DNA of 64,000 nucleotides from the NCBI GenBank assembly GCA_013396655.1, contig WBMV01004764.1, positions 452,088 to 516,087 on the forward strand, given 5' to 3'. Position 1 is the stretch's first letter. Every line of letters begins with the position of its first letter. The position numbers and the translations under genes were made by a program. Shown here piece after piece: positions 25,291 to 36,158 of the stretch. The stretch is from Campylorhamphus procurvoides (Eukaryota > Chordata > Aves > Passeriformes > Dendrocolaptidae). The notes below the pieces were generated by a model. That model made no database searches and was not told the DNA's origin. It saw only the letters and a program-made list of their open reading frames with translations.

Positions 25291-28200
25291 TTTTTAAATG
25301 CTCCTTATGGCCAGAGAGAAAACACCTCATACCCAGGTGTTAGAGCACTGACTGGGGACAAACACTTCAACCCTTATCCAGTGAACATTTAAGTACTTTA
25401 TACAAAATGGAAGAGCTGAGACCTACTGCAAGATTTTCTTTAGTCTATTGAATTGGGCACTTTTTATAGGGGAGGTGGGTTTAGACCCAGAGGGATCAGG
25501 ACATGAATTTCTAGCATCTCCGTGAAAGGTTTTGGGGGTTTGGTTTTGTTTGTTTGGGGTTTCTTAGGTTTTGGTGCATGCAGAAGCCAGAATTTGTGCT
25601 TCTCATATTTTGGGACAGGAGCAATGCAGAAGATGTGCTCTCTCAGATTTCACATTTCAGGTAAGGTAGAGACACCTGGAGCTGTGAATGCCCTCGCTAA
25701 GCAGGTATTAAGCAGCTCAGAGGCATTTAGGAGGAAAGATTGTATGCATCCTGACAGCAAAAATGAAGGTGCATTATAGCCTTAATTTTTGCTATCATTA
25801 ACACCAAAGGACATCAAGTGCCTCTCAAACTAAGCAGATCTTGCACAGGGGGTTCTGATGGTCTCGAGAAAATGCATCAGGTAGCCAGATACCAGCCTAA
25901 ATGTTAATCTAGCCCTTAATCTCTGGAGTGCAACTCCACTGTGGTGTGGCAGTGTCACAAAGTTGAAGCTCAAGGCCATATTCACCTCCTATCCATCTTA
26001 CTGGCTCGCAGAAGTACCTTCAGGGTATGTTCTAGGGAAGCCCAGCTGGTACTCAGAGGTATGAACTCTGCGCACCCAACACATTGAAGTGCACTCAAGG
26101 GCACTCTTATTTCCATGCAGTGCACACAGGACCCCATGTCTCTGTAAAACCTCTGCCTGGCCCATTTGTCCTTGAAAACATATCCTATGACCTTTATCAG
26201 ATGCACAAGAACACCTGGAGTGAGACAGAAATGTCTCTTGCCACAGGTAGAGATGGGATTTATAAGCTGCCTGAGCTCAGGCCAAATACAAATGGGAGTG
26301 TGAGTGGAGAACATAAGATGTTTTTCTGCCAGAGGACCCTTTCTCCAGCCCCCTGGAAGCCCATGCCCTGGGGGTAAAGTACTCACAGCCCCTCTACCTG
26401 CACTCCACTTGCAGTAGCTGTGATCATCTCCCTGTCAGCAGCACTGTGAGTGTGAGCACAATAATGTGGGTGCCACTGTGGCCACAAAAACAGCATATAG
26501 ACAGGAAAAATGATCTGGAAAAAAAAAAAGTGGAAACATAGAAGCTCTTTCCTTGAAACATTTCTGAGAAGCACAGAATAGAAAATAGGGAGGCAGAAAT
26601 GAACAATCGTGTTCATTGCCAAATCCTAGCACAGCACAGCCTTGAATCAGGTCACAAAGAATCATAAGATTTCAAAGCAAAATGACATTTTTGTTCTTTC
26701 TATTCTCTATCTGATTTTATGAGTCCCTAGGGTTCACATGCAACCATTTCCTCCATTAGAAGAATCCAGATAAGGTTTTGCCCTTGTCAGTTATCTCCAG
26801 AAAATGTGGTTGAAACAAACACACCAAACAGAACAAGAATCCCAATGAAACCCACGGAGTTATCAGCCCTCTATTAATCAGAGTGCTTTAGAGAAGTTCA
26901 GAAGAAAAGAGCAAAAGAAAGCTGGATGTGTAATAGAAAAAAAAGCTACACACACCTCCTTGAGCCTTTCCTTAGAACAATCAAGGACTGGAAGACAGGA
27001 GATAAGTTAGGGACTCATACACTTTGGGAGAAATTTAAATTATTATTAGTTTTCTGTCTACCCCAAAGAGATTGCAGCAAGTAACTGAATTTAGCTAAGA
27101 AACTGAAATGCTGAATTTTAGCTAAGAAAATTAAAACTCAGATGTATAGGATGGATAATTAGTGACATTGCTAATTGGTGACTTCCACAATCTGTTCTCC
27201 TCCTGTGAAACACAAGATGATTTGTATTTACGTAGACTGCAAGTCTGAAAGTAATGAAAAAGAAACATTTGTGTATTTGCAAACATTGCATTACTTTTTT
27301 TATTGATCAGGATGCTAATAACAGAACTGCATTTGAAAAAAAATCCTCTGACTTTTTCATCAATGTGTGATGCACACAGATGAGGTTGTTGTGGGAAAAT
27401 GCAACTGACATTCATCTTGTCATCCCAGCAACATCCACCACATCCGTGCTGCTTTCCTGTCCCTACACGTTAAAGCACTCCACTCCTGTCTGGGAGAAGG
27501 CCCTGCAAATCACACACCTGAAGTACAGATCTGGGAATCTTTATGAATGTGGGCAATCCAGATGCCATTGACAGCTTACAGGAAACAAAATAAAGAGGAT
27601 TTTGTGACTGTGTTTACAGTGTAGTGACTAGTGGGTTTAATATAAGGCACCAAATTTATCCAGGCAATAAATCACACCAAAATAAATCAGTCTTGTTCTG
27701 AAAACAGCCTTTTTTCTCACTTGTTCTTCTTTGACATGGAGTCTTTGTTCCCATTGTGAAACTTCGCATTTCTCAATTACTTGCTTTATCACTTTGCCAA
27801 TCAAGTTTCACAGTAATACAAAAGCATCAGGGTTTTAATCCAGTTTAAAAAATCTAATGTTAAAAGCATAGACATTTAATAATTAATTATGGAAGTGTCA
27901 GCTCAAGTCCCTGCCATTTCAACCAAGATTTCTCATTCAGATCCAAACCCTTCTTTCTTTTTGTATGGTATCCAATACAGACATACTACAATATTCCCAA
28001 GGAAACATAAAAGTCTCTGCTGTATCTACAGGTGACATCCCTGTAACTTCCTAAATTAGGGGATTGTGCCAGGGAATGTTTTGGTTCCCTTAAACATATT
28101 GAAATACCCAGCCTCACAAAGAGGCAGAAATTTTGCTTGACTGTATTGCTGCAAGTTTTCTGCATCGTGACTGCTAGGGAGTCTACCCCCCTACACAACT

Positions 28201-29170
28201 GAAAAGACAGAGATAACTAGCAAAGAAGGTTTTATGAGTAAAGCAAATAAAATCTTTATGCACTGCAGTAAAACTGAGGGCATGCTACTGACAGCATGGC
28301 TTTGCATGCTTGCGTGCATCTGCAGGGAAATGGAGATGCGTGTCTGGGGAGTTGGTGAGGAGCCACATATTGGCAGAACATTGAGCCTCAGTTGCTGGTG
28401 ACCCCCAAACCTTTCTCTTGTCAGGGATTTCTACCACCTTTGTGCCTGTGCCACCCTACAACCAGATCCCTCAGCCCTGCTCAGCTTGTGCAAGGCAAAG
28501 CTCATGCACACCTGCCTGCAGAGGAGCATATGGCTGATACTGACAGCCACTCGTCCCTTGTGGGACTTCAACATCTGAAATTGCTATGCATCTGAAGTGC
28601 AAGTTTCTTGCAGCATCTTCACCTGGGGAATGGTCTCTTCCACTAGGAGATGACATGCTGCTGGTGCCATCAGTCAGGCCAGCAGAGGAAGTATCTGTAA
28701 GCTCATCTTTATTCACACCAGCAGTTCACTTACCTACACCCACATCTCCCCTCTGCCTGTGAGAAGTCTTTCAGCTGCAGGGAACCTCTCTGGCTCGCAT
28801 TTGCCTCAGCTCTTTCCCAGCTAGTGCCCTTCCTGACTGAACACAAACATGACTCAGCTTTTCCTTTGAAACAGAAGAAACTTGGTTCTTCTGTTCCCAT
28901 TTCCACTTTGGTGTGCTGTGACAGAACATAAATCTGTCTTTCGCTTTGTTTAGAAGATGTGATGCCAGTAGCAGTTGTGGATTTAATTACATTTCAGCTG
29001 CAAGAGAATCTCAGTTATGTTTTTTATGTCTCTTCTGACCTCAGAAAGCCAGCTTTAAACAGGCAGAGCATTCTTTAATATCACTGATTGTGGCTAGATC
29101 TGTCCTCATAAGAGAAATTATCACTTTTTGTCTAAAATGTTCATTTTGGCAATTGAAAAATGTCTCGTTC

Positions 29171-29210
29171 ATATAGATATATATAAGTATGTGTATATAT
29201 ATGTATATTG
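29171..29210. repeat. TA/TG-rich microsatellite
   Basis: Alternating ATATAGATATATATAAG and GTGTATATATATG blocks. Imperfect simple sequence. Confidence 0.75.
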
Positions 29211-29591
29211 AATAAATGTCATTGTATAGTTGCATCATGAATTGTAAAATTAGTGCTTGAATTGCATATGGAGACTGCATAATGAATGTCTCAGTACATA
29301 AATATACATCATTATTCAAAATGTCTTTCATACACGTACACCAGCAGTAAAACTTCTCAGTAATCCTTAGTCAGCACAGCCATGATAATATAAAAAGAAA
29401 GAAAATATTTTTGTAAAGGCTGAGCTCACCTAACATGCCTCTCCAAAGAAAACTGACTTTTGATAGTCTTCATTTCATTACAAACTTAATAATATTCATT
29501 ATACCTCACACATATTTCCTACAAGCTAGTGCTTAAGGATTCATATCTGTGCAATTTTACTGTCACCTTGGCTTAGATAGCTTCTCTGCTC

Positions 29592-29719
29592 TAGATCCCT
29601 AGAACTACATTAGAGATGTTTTATTCAGTTAGCTCAGAACCAATTTCCCTCACTGTAGATCCCTAGAACTACATTAGAGATGTTTTATTCAGTTAGCTCA
29701 GAACCATTTTCCCTCACTG
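29592..29719 (+). repeat. 64-bp tandem duplication, two copies
   Basis: Copy 1 is 29,592-29,655 and copy 2 is 29,656-29,719, head to tail with no spacer. They differ at one base (AATTTCCC versus ATTTTCCC), so 63 of 64 positions agree. The unit begins TAGATCCCTAGAAC and ends CCCTCACTG. The near identity means a recent duplication or a length polymorphism. Confidence 0.97.
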
Positions 29720-31166
29720 CTTTGATAGAGTTTCCTCTTCTTATGGGACTCACTTTTTAATCACAGTTTGGTGACAGACCTTTAAAAACATCTTGGAGGA
29801 GGAGAGGCAAGGAGGAGTTGGTATTGCATGTAACAATGGAATAAGCAGAACATCAGAGTAATTAATGAAGAGGAACATGTAGCTATTAGGAAAAGAGGGT
29901 GGATCACACTCAGTTCAGGTCCCTGCCACAGCAGTGCCTCACCTGTAGCAGGTGTGGATGACTGCAGCAGCTGCATGCTCCCAGCCCCTCTGCGCAAGGC
30001 AGTTCAGCACCTGCACCAGCTTCTGACTTTGCACACCTTGGGGTTCCTGTTCTCTCAACCTCTTCAGCAACCCTCAAGAACCAGTTTGGGGTTGCAGGTA
30101 CCACTTTACCACAGAGAGACTGAATTTGAAATGAAGTCCAGTGGGTAGAACTAGCTTCTACTCAAACCACTGCACAAAACCAAGTCCCCAGCTTTCATCA
30201 GAGTCAGGCTAACTTTCATCCATCACTCCTTTCGTCTTCTGTGTCTTTCCTGCTTGACCTACTCCCACTCCTGTGTCAGTGGCATGCCTTTTGTGTGTCA
30301 CTTGGCTGAACATCTGTGGAATATAGTATACATGAAACATATATAAGACTCAAGGCCATCTTTGCTCTGCTGGAGGTTCAATTCCCTCACAGGGAAGGTT
30401 GTTCTATTTTCCTTCTTTGTTGCTCTGGGAGGGCAGGGGAGAAAGCTGACAAAATGATATTTTGTAAATGTAGTTCCATTTAATCAAAATCAATAAAATT
30501 AATAAAGTGAGAAAAAAAGAAAAATTCCTCTCTCTACATTCTTTGTGATACTTCACTCATAGCATCAGGCAGCAACACAGGGTTGGGGTGGGCAGTGACT
30601 TTTTCCTGTACTGCACTGCTGTGGCAGGACAAGGCAACATGTCTGCCCTCATCCTGAAATCAAAGACCTGAGAAATACAATGTCTACATGTAACTATTAC
30701 TGCTGGTATGTCAAAAGCAATGTACATCTGGATTTGAAGTATATTGATTAAGATCACAAATATCTGAACTGCATCTGCAAAGCACTGATACAATATAAAC
30801 TCACTCTGACAATTCAGATAATACAAAAAAAAATCCCTGGTGGGTTCGCTTTGACTAATACCTGCAGGTTTTATGCCTGACCTACTACCATGCTTACCTG
30901 ACACCCTCTGGAGTTTCACCAGTCAGGCCAGCACACAGAGGCAACAGAAATGTGCTTGGTATGATTACAGATAAATGCAATCCTGAGCCACACCTGATCT
31001 GAACCAAACATGTACTTCTGGGAGATCCAGTCAAACATGGATCCAGTGTTAGTAGTCATGGGTTTATAGCCCAAGAGGTTTCCAGAGAAAAAAAATTACA
31101 GGTCCAGGAAACGGTCAGGGATTCAGGGAAATTGAAGGCAAAACCAATCAGTATTGCGAATTGCTT

Positions 31167-31181
31167 CTTTGCATAACAAAG
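31167..31181 (-). promoter_or_regulatory. SOX-OCT composite motif
   Basis: The minus strand reads CTTTGTTATGCAAAG. It matches 14 of 15 positions of the SOX2-POU (SOX-OCT) composite consensus CWTTGTYATGCAAAT, with correct spacing between the SOX half (CTTTGTT) and the octamer half (ATGCAAA). Within 50 bp downstream lie two homeodomain-type sites, CAATTAAG (31,211-31,218) and GATTAATT (31,223-31,230), and a CCAAT at 31,144-31,148 lies upstream. In vertebrates such clusters occur in pluripotency and neural enhancers. Enhancer function is inference. Confidence 0.4.
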
Positions 31182-31634
31182 CCTTTAAAATCTTGTTCTT
31201 TGAGAGCCATCAATTAAGCAATGATTAATTCCCTTAATGCAGTAGGTTGTACTGCTTTTCTGCCAGGCACTTTTTTCAATTCATATCATGGGGAAAAGTG
31301 TTTTTCAAAAGTCTAACAGTTGGCTGGAGGAGCCAATTCTTAGGCTAAGTGTGTTTGGGGAGATACTGCTATCAAACTGAAATCTAGCTATCATGCAACT
31401 TCATGGCTGAGCATAAATCATGCAACTAACCTTTCTGTTCACTCTTTGCAAGCCACGGTAGCCCCTCTAAGATTTTACCTGGGATCAAAGCAGTTTCCCC
31501 GTTCGATTCGATGCAATTTTTAAGCACTAGCCCAGATCTTTGCAGATCTCTGCAAGACGTCTCTATGTCTTATAACACTGGCTGTTCAGAGAGCCATTCT
31601 GACAACTTTCAGTAATGCCCTGGGGAGCGATTTT

Positions 31635-31890
31635 AATTTAACTTCAAGAGTTCCTGCTCCGTGCCCCAGTTGGTTGGTGGGAGCTGGTTTGTGCCCACCC
31701 CGGGCAGAGCCTGTGCAGCCGGGTGTGTGTCCCTGCGGGTGTGCCGCAGCCACCCAAGGGCGTTGCACATCCCTGCCCCTCCCTCTGCACCAGCCCCACT
31801 GGCCCGGGGCGAGAGAACTCCTCCTTGGCCCTCTCCACAGGCAGTGGGCAAAAGGCAGCGAATTTAGCCCCGGAGGATCGGGTTGTTGAC
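31635..31890. other. GC-rich, CpG-enriched block
   Basis: About twelve CpGs in 250 bp, with more just upstream (near 31,500). That is enriched over the neighbourhood but weaker than the island at 22.7 kb. Short frames are open on both strands with no recognisable peptide. A possible small exon could lie between an acceptor ending CTCTCCACAG (31,840) and a donor TACA|GTAAGG (31,904/31,905), but its frames contain stops, so it would be non-coding. It could be a weak promoter or a decaying CpG island. Confidence 0.4.
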
Positions 31891-34800
31891 CTCTAGTCCC
31901 TACAGTAAGGCAGGACAGACAGAAAATATGAGTTATTGTGCAGCTTGATCATGATCTGATGATCCTCTCTATGCTGCTGGAAATACTCGTCTCAGTGCAA
32001 CACCCTGGCTATAGGCTTTGGGGAAACTGCTTGCAATAATTACAGTCTGTCATAACATGAGCTTATTACAATAGTCGTGTTCTTGTAATAGGCAGAAATG
32101 TTTTTTCCCTTATGAAATACACAGATGCTGGAAGATTTATGTGGGTAATGCAAACAATAACGCCTTCACAGATTACCAACCACAGCTGATCTGCATATAC
32201 TGTACTGAAGAAACAGCAAGAGCAGTTTATAAAGTCATCTGTTTAAAGCTGAGATTTCAGTAAGTTATTTACCTTCAAGGAAGCAACATACTGTCTTTCA
32301 GTGCTGCTTGTATTTGTTGATAGTTACAAGTTATTTGCTGCAGCTTGAAAATAAAACTTGAGGAGAGGGTGAGGGGATTTGTCTGCTCAGGAGGACAACT
32401 TCTGTTGGCTTTTTAAGAATGACCAGGCCCCTCCAGACAACTGGTACAGCATCACTCTGTTCAAGTAGCACTAGCATAAGCAGGTTTTAATGTCTGAACT
32501 CTGTTATTGTGGCTGCCATGGCTGAACACAGCAGTGGAGACCTTGTCTGCCGTAGAACAGGCAACCAGACCCCTACACCACAGCTTGCTCACAATGAGTA
32601 CGGGAGCTGAAGGTCTGTATCTCCAACACAGTATTTCCCTACCCTTTTTGATCAAAGCACCACCTAATTTGGGGGTGAAAAAAAATCCTTTCATCATTTT
32701 CAACAGTATAACCACAAGGCTCTCTGTAAACAGCTACCCAAAATAAGGTTAAATACTCGGCTTTCATGTAGAGCATTTTCTTTTACATAACTTGTTTCCC
32801 CAGGCTTACCCACATGGCAGTGTGCAAGTATGATTACATGTTCTATTTGTTTATGATTGTTTCAAGAAGGTTTTCTGAGGAAGTGTAGCTCAACCCCTAC
32901 TCACTGACAGTATTGTAAAGGACAGGGCCTGAGGATGTCTGCGACAGGGAGGCATCTGCCACAGCAGAGGACCTGGGCAGCTTCTCAGGCTTCTTATTTT
33001 GTGTCAGTGGCATCCAAGAGATGCTGTGTTCTCCCACCCAAACTGCTACAGGAACCTCATCAGCAACCATCTGCGCCCGGCCTTGAGAAAGATTCTGTGG
33101 TATGGGTGGAAGTTCAATTTGTGTTAAGGTGGTACTTTTCCGTTGAAAATTACACTTGTGTGACAAAATTTGTAGCTCCACCCTCTTGCTGTTCTCATAG
33201 CAAAATTTGCAAAGGTATTTATTTGCATTAGGCATAATGATTCACCTGTTTGTATAAGCCACAGTGCCATCTCTTATTTTCGGTCATCTCCCTGCACACT
33301 AAGATGTCAGCAGGACATGCAAAGATGACAAGCCTAGCAGTGACACACAACTGTTTCTTTGGATGTGCTGTTGACTCTACTGAAGGTACTTAACCTTAAG
33401 ATATTTTCCTCCTGAAAAGCAACGAGGTGCACACCAATCAGGCATTAGAGGAGAGACCAAACAGAATCACTTATTGTTTAGAAAACACTGCAAAAATACT
33501 TGTTGCTTTACAGAACATCTATTCAGAAGTGTTGAACAAACATTGAAGATAGTCCCTGTTCTGAGCAGCTCAATTTTAAAACATGAGGTGATAGAGTTAA
33601 CGATTAAAAAAAGAGAAAACAGAATAAACATTCTGTTGAAAATTATGTTAAAAAGTTTTCTACTGAATAAATATAATTACTTAAGTACTGCTTTGGCTTA
33701 GTGCATCCTCTCAGAGACTTCAATGTGCTTGATGCTTAACTTCCTACTTTAATTTAATGACTCTTGAAAACACAGAAGCCCCCAGTATCCACAATACCAA
33801 ATGCCAGTTAATTCTACATGTTGCATGGTTTCATCTCCTTTTATTAATTTATTTGAACTTCCCACCCGATGATTTCATTTGATCCCCCCTAATTCTTGTA
33901 GGACAAGAAACAGTAAGCAGTTCAACCCACACACATTTCCTCCCTTTCACTATGTTTATAATTTGCTAGTTTATCCTCCCTCTGTTATCTCTCCTTGGGC
34001 TCAGGGATCTTGGTCTATTTAAGCGTTGCTGATATGAAAGCTATTCCATGTCTTCAATGATATTTGTTGACCTTCTCTATACCTCATATAATGTTACTGT
34101 ATCCTGTTTAAGACGAGCACACAGTATTCAGAGAGAGGGGTGTATCACAGATTTATACAGTGGGGTAGTTTTACTGCTATAAGCTATGTAGTATCTTCAG
34201 CTGCTAATTCAATTTCATTTTGGAAAGATTCAAAATGGTGACTAAAAAGTAAATGTAGATCTATTTGTAACTTCAGTGACCTCCCACTGATTCTGGGACT
34301 TGATATTCAAGCTCAGATTTCTCAAGTCTAAATACTTACTTGGGAAATCTAATTGTTTTACTGGAGCATATAATGCTAAGTAGTTTTGAGGTTGCAAGCA
34401 GAGACATAGGTTCCTACATTCTGTTTGAAAACTCATCTCTGGTCGAAAAAAATGTGATATTTTTGTTTCCTTCTCCAGATGGCTACGCGAGAATGGAGTG
34501 GGAATGAAAACTACTCATAAGTTATAACACTACAAATCAGAAATCTCCCCTCTGCCTCTTTTTTTTTTTTACTGGCATTTTCTCTGTTTGCTCCTAGAAG
34601 TTAAAGACACAACCTGTTGCTGTAACAGGCCAGAAAAAGGCTCTTAAAGAACTCCATTAAGCAAATACACATACATGTATAATTCTAATGGTCACACAGT
34701 AAGAAAAGCTTTTCATTTTATGATACTGGCTATAACATATATAACATATACATGGATATATTGCATAGCTACAGCACTTCTTATCACACAGCATTCAGGT

Positions 34801-35867
34801 ACTTTGAACAAGACCTAAATCAGCATGGGTTCTCTGAAGCTAGTGGAGCTGTGATGGTTGAAATCAGATCAAATAGGATGAAGCCTCCTTCTGACCATGG
34901 TAAAATCATCTCTCTTGTACCTTTTCAAAGGACTTCCAAGGGCTCAAACAGCATGGTTTACCTTGCTATAGGAGGTCCAGACAGTTCTCATACTGCATGT
35001 GCAAAGATTTTTAGTCACAGCCATGCTGCTGACAAAGGCATTATTTACACTGACTGATCTGATAAGAGAATGTAAACACTTTAGAAGTGCCATTCCTCTT
35101 GCACAATTAGCTCCTGGCTGCTGAATCAGTGCTGTGGGGACAGCCCTTCCTGCCAACCACCTCTCCTGTTGTTCAGCCTGCACCTACCTGTGCTGCCATT
35201 GCACCATCTCTCTTCTTCCCGGCTGTACATGAGCCTCAGAGAGCCCAGCAAAGCCTTTTGACAGCCAGCACAAAATTGTCATGCTCATTCTCTAATCAAA
35301 ATATTTCACAAACTAAGAAATTAGAAGATTAGTCAGATGTGATAACCAGTGACAATCCTTCTTGTACACTCATTTTCTTTCAGGTCAAGTGCACTGTTTT
35401 TGAATTACCAAACCAACCCTCCTAGATTAAAAATATAACTATTATATAATATAATTATTATATAATAATAATATATATTATATAATATAACAGATAACTA
35501 TTGACTGGTTTAAAGTATTTTTTGCTTAAGTTTGTATGTTCTTGCAGAAGACAAATGACTCCAGATAGTAAACCACTGTGCTATCTGAGTAGACACAGAC
35601 CTACTGCATTTGCAAAACACACAGCACCATTTGAACTCCTTCATCCATACCCTGTAAAAATCAATGGATTCAAGCCACAGATAAAGGCTTATCTTTTATT
35701 ATCTTGTTAGAGATAAGAGTAATTGTATTATTGTATTCCATAAACTGCCATTCACACCTGTCAGGGCATCCCTGAACTGTAGCTACTGTACAGGCTGCAG
35801 GGCAGCAGGGCACAGTCTGGGTGCTGCTAACTGGTTGAGATGCCCAGTAAAAACAGCAGTTGTGGCA
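31891..35867. other. Non-coding stretch, no gene seen
   Basis: The first ~400 bp (to about 32,340) is single-copy-looking sequence with many TAAT, ACAAT and octamer-like words. It includes an 8-bp inverted repeat, TATTACAA (32,064-32,071) and TTGTAATA (32,083-32,090), with an 11-base loop. It could be a conserved non-coding element, but I cannot test conservation. The rest contains a 12-base T run (34,559-34,570), a TATAACATA doublet near 34,735 and an AT microsatellite at 35.4 kb. Confidence 0.5.
35432..35490. repeat. AT/ATT-rich microsatellite
   Basis: About 60 bases composed almost only of A and T, with TATAATATAATTATTATA-type repeats. Self-complementary, so it can extrude or fold. Confidence 0.85.
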
Positions 35868-36158
35868 TGGGAGTGTGGCGAGATGGATCCAGGCCCTCCT
35901 CGGAGATGCACAGCGGCTGAATTAGAGGCATGTACTCCAACATGGGAAATTCCAACTAGATAGCACGAAATTACTTGCACTATGAGGGAGACCAAGAACT
36001 AGCACAGGTTGCCCAGAGGGGCTGTGGAGTCTCCATTCTTGGAAATATTTAAACATGATCTGAGCAATCTGCCCCAGCTGACATGCTCTGAGCAGAGCAC
36101 AGAGGGGTGCCCTAGATGATATCCAGAGGTCCAAATTCAATTATTCTGATGCTGTGAG
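35868..36158 (+). mobile_element. CR1 LINE fragment, 3' end, forward
   Basis: About 290 bp of CR1. Landmarks in order are GAGATGGATCCAGGCCCTCCT (core GATGGATCCAGGC, about 35,882), GGGAAATTCCAACTAGATA (about 35,944), GCACAGGTTGCCCAGAGG (about 36,002), GTGGAGTCTCCATTCTTGG (about 36,023), GATGATATCCAGAGG and a decayed ATTATTCTGATGCTGTGA tail. Truncated at the 5' side and without coding capacity. The lack of clean terminal octamers indicates an older copy than the one at 2.7 kb. Confidence 0.88.

Larger units (their letters stand above)
23243..31166. other. Non-coding stretch, no gene seen
   Basis: Downstream of the CpG island I find no exon with a recognisable protein. An acceptor-like sequence (TTTTTTTCCAG) ends at 23,290, but the following frame does not look like a protein. 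The stretch holds a T/G-rich low-complexity patch (about 25,530-25,580), an ancient SINE-like element (25.2 kb), a TA-rich microsatellite (29.2 kb) and a 64-bp tandem duplication (29.6 kb), each listed separately. Confidence 0.55.

Noticed and set aside
31241..31251. AGTAGGTTGTA, an 11-base match to the middle of let-7
   Set aside because: The let-7 seed (GAGGTAG) is missing and no hairpin partner arm is visible nearby.
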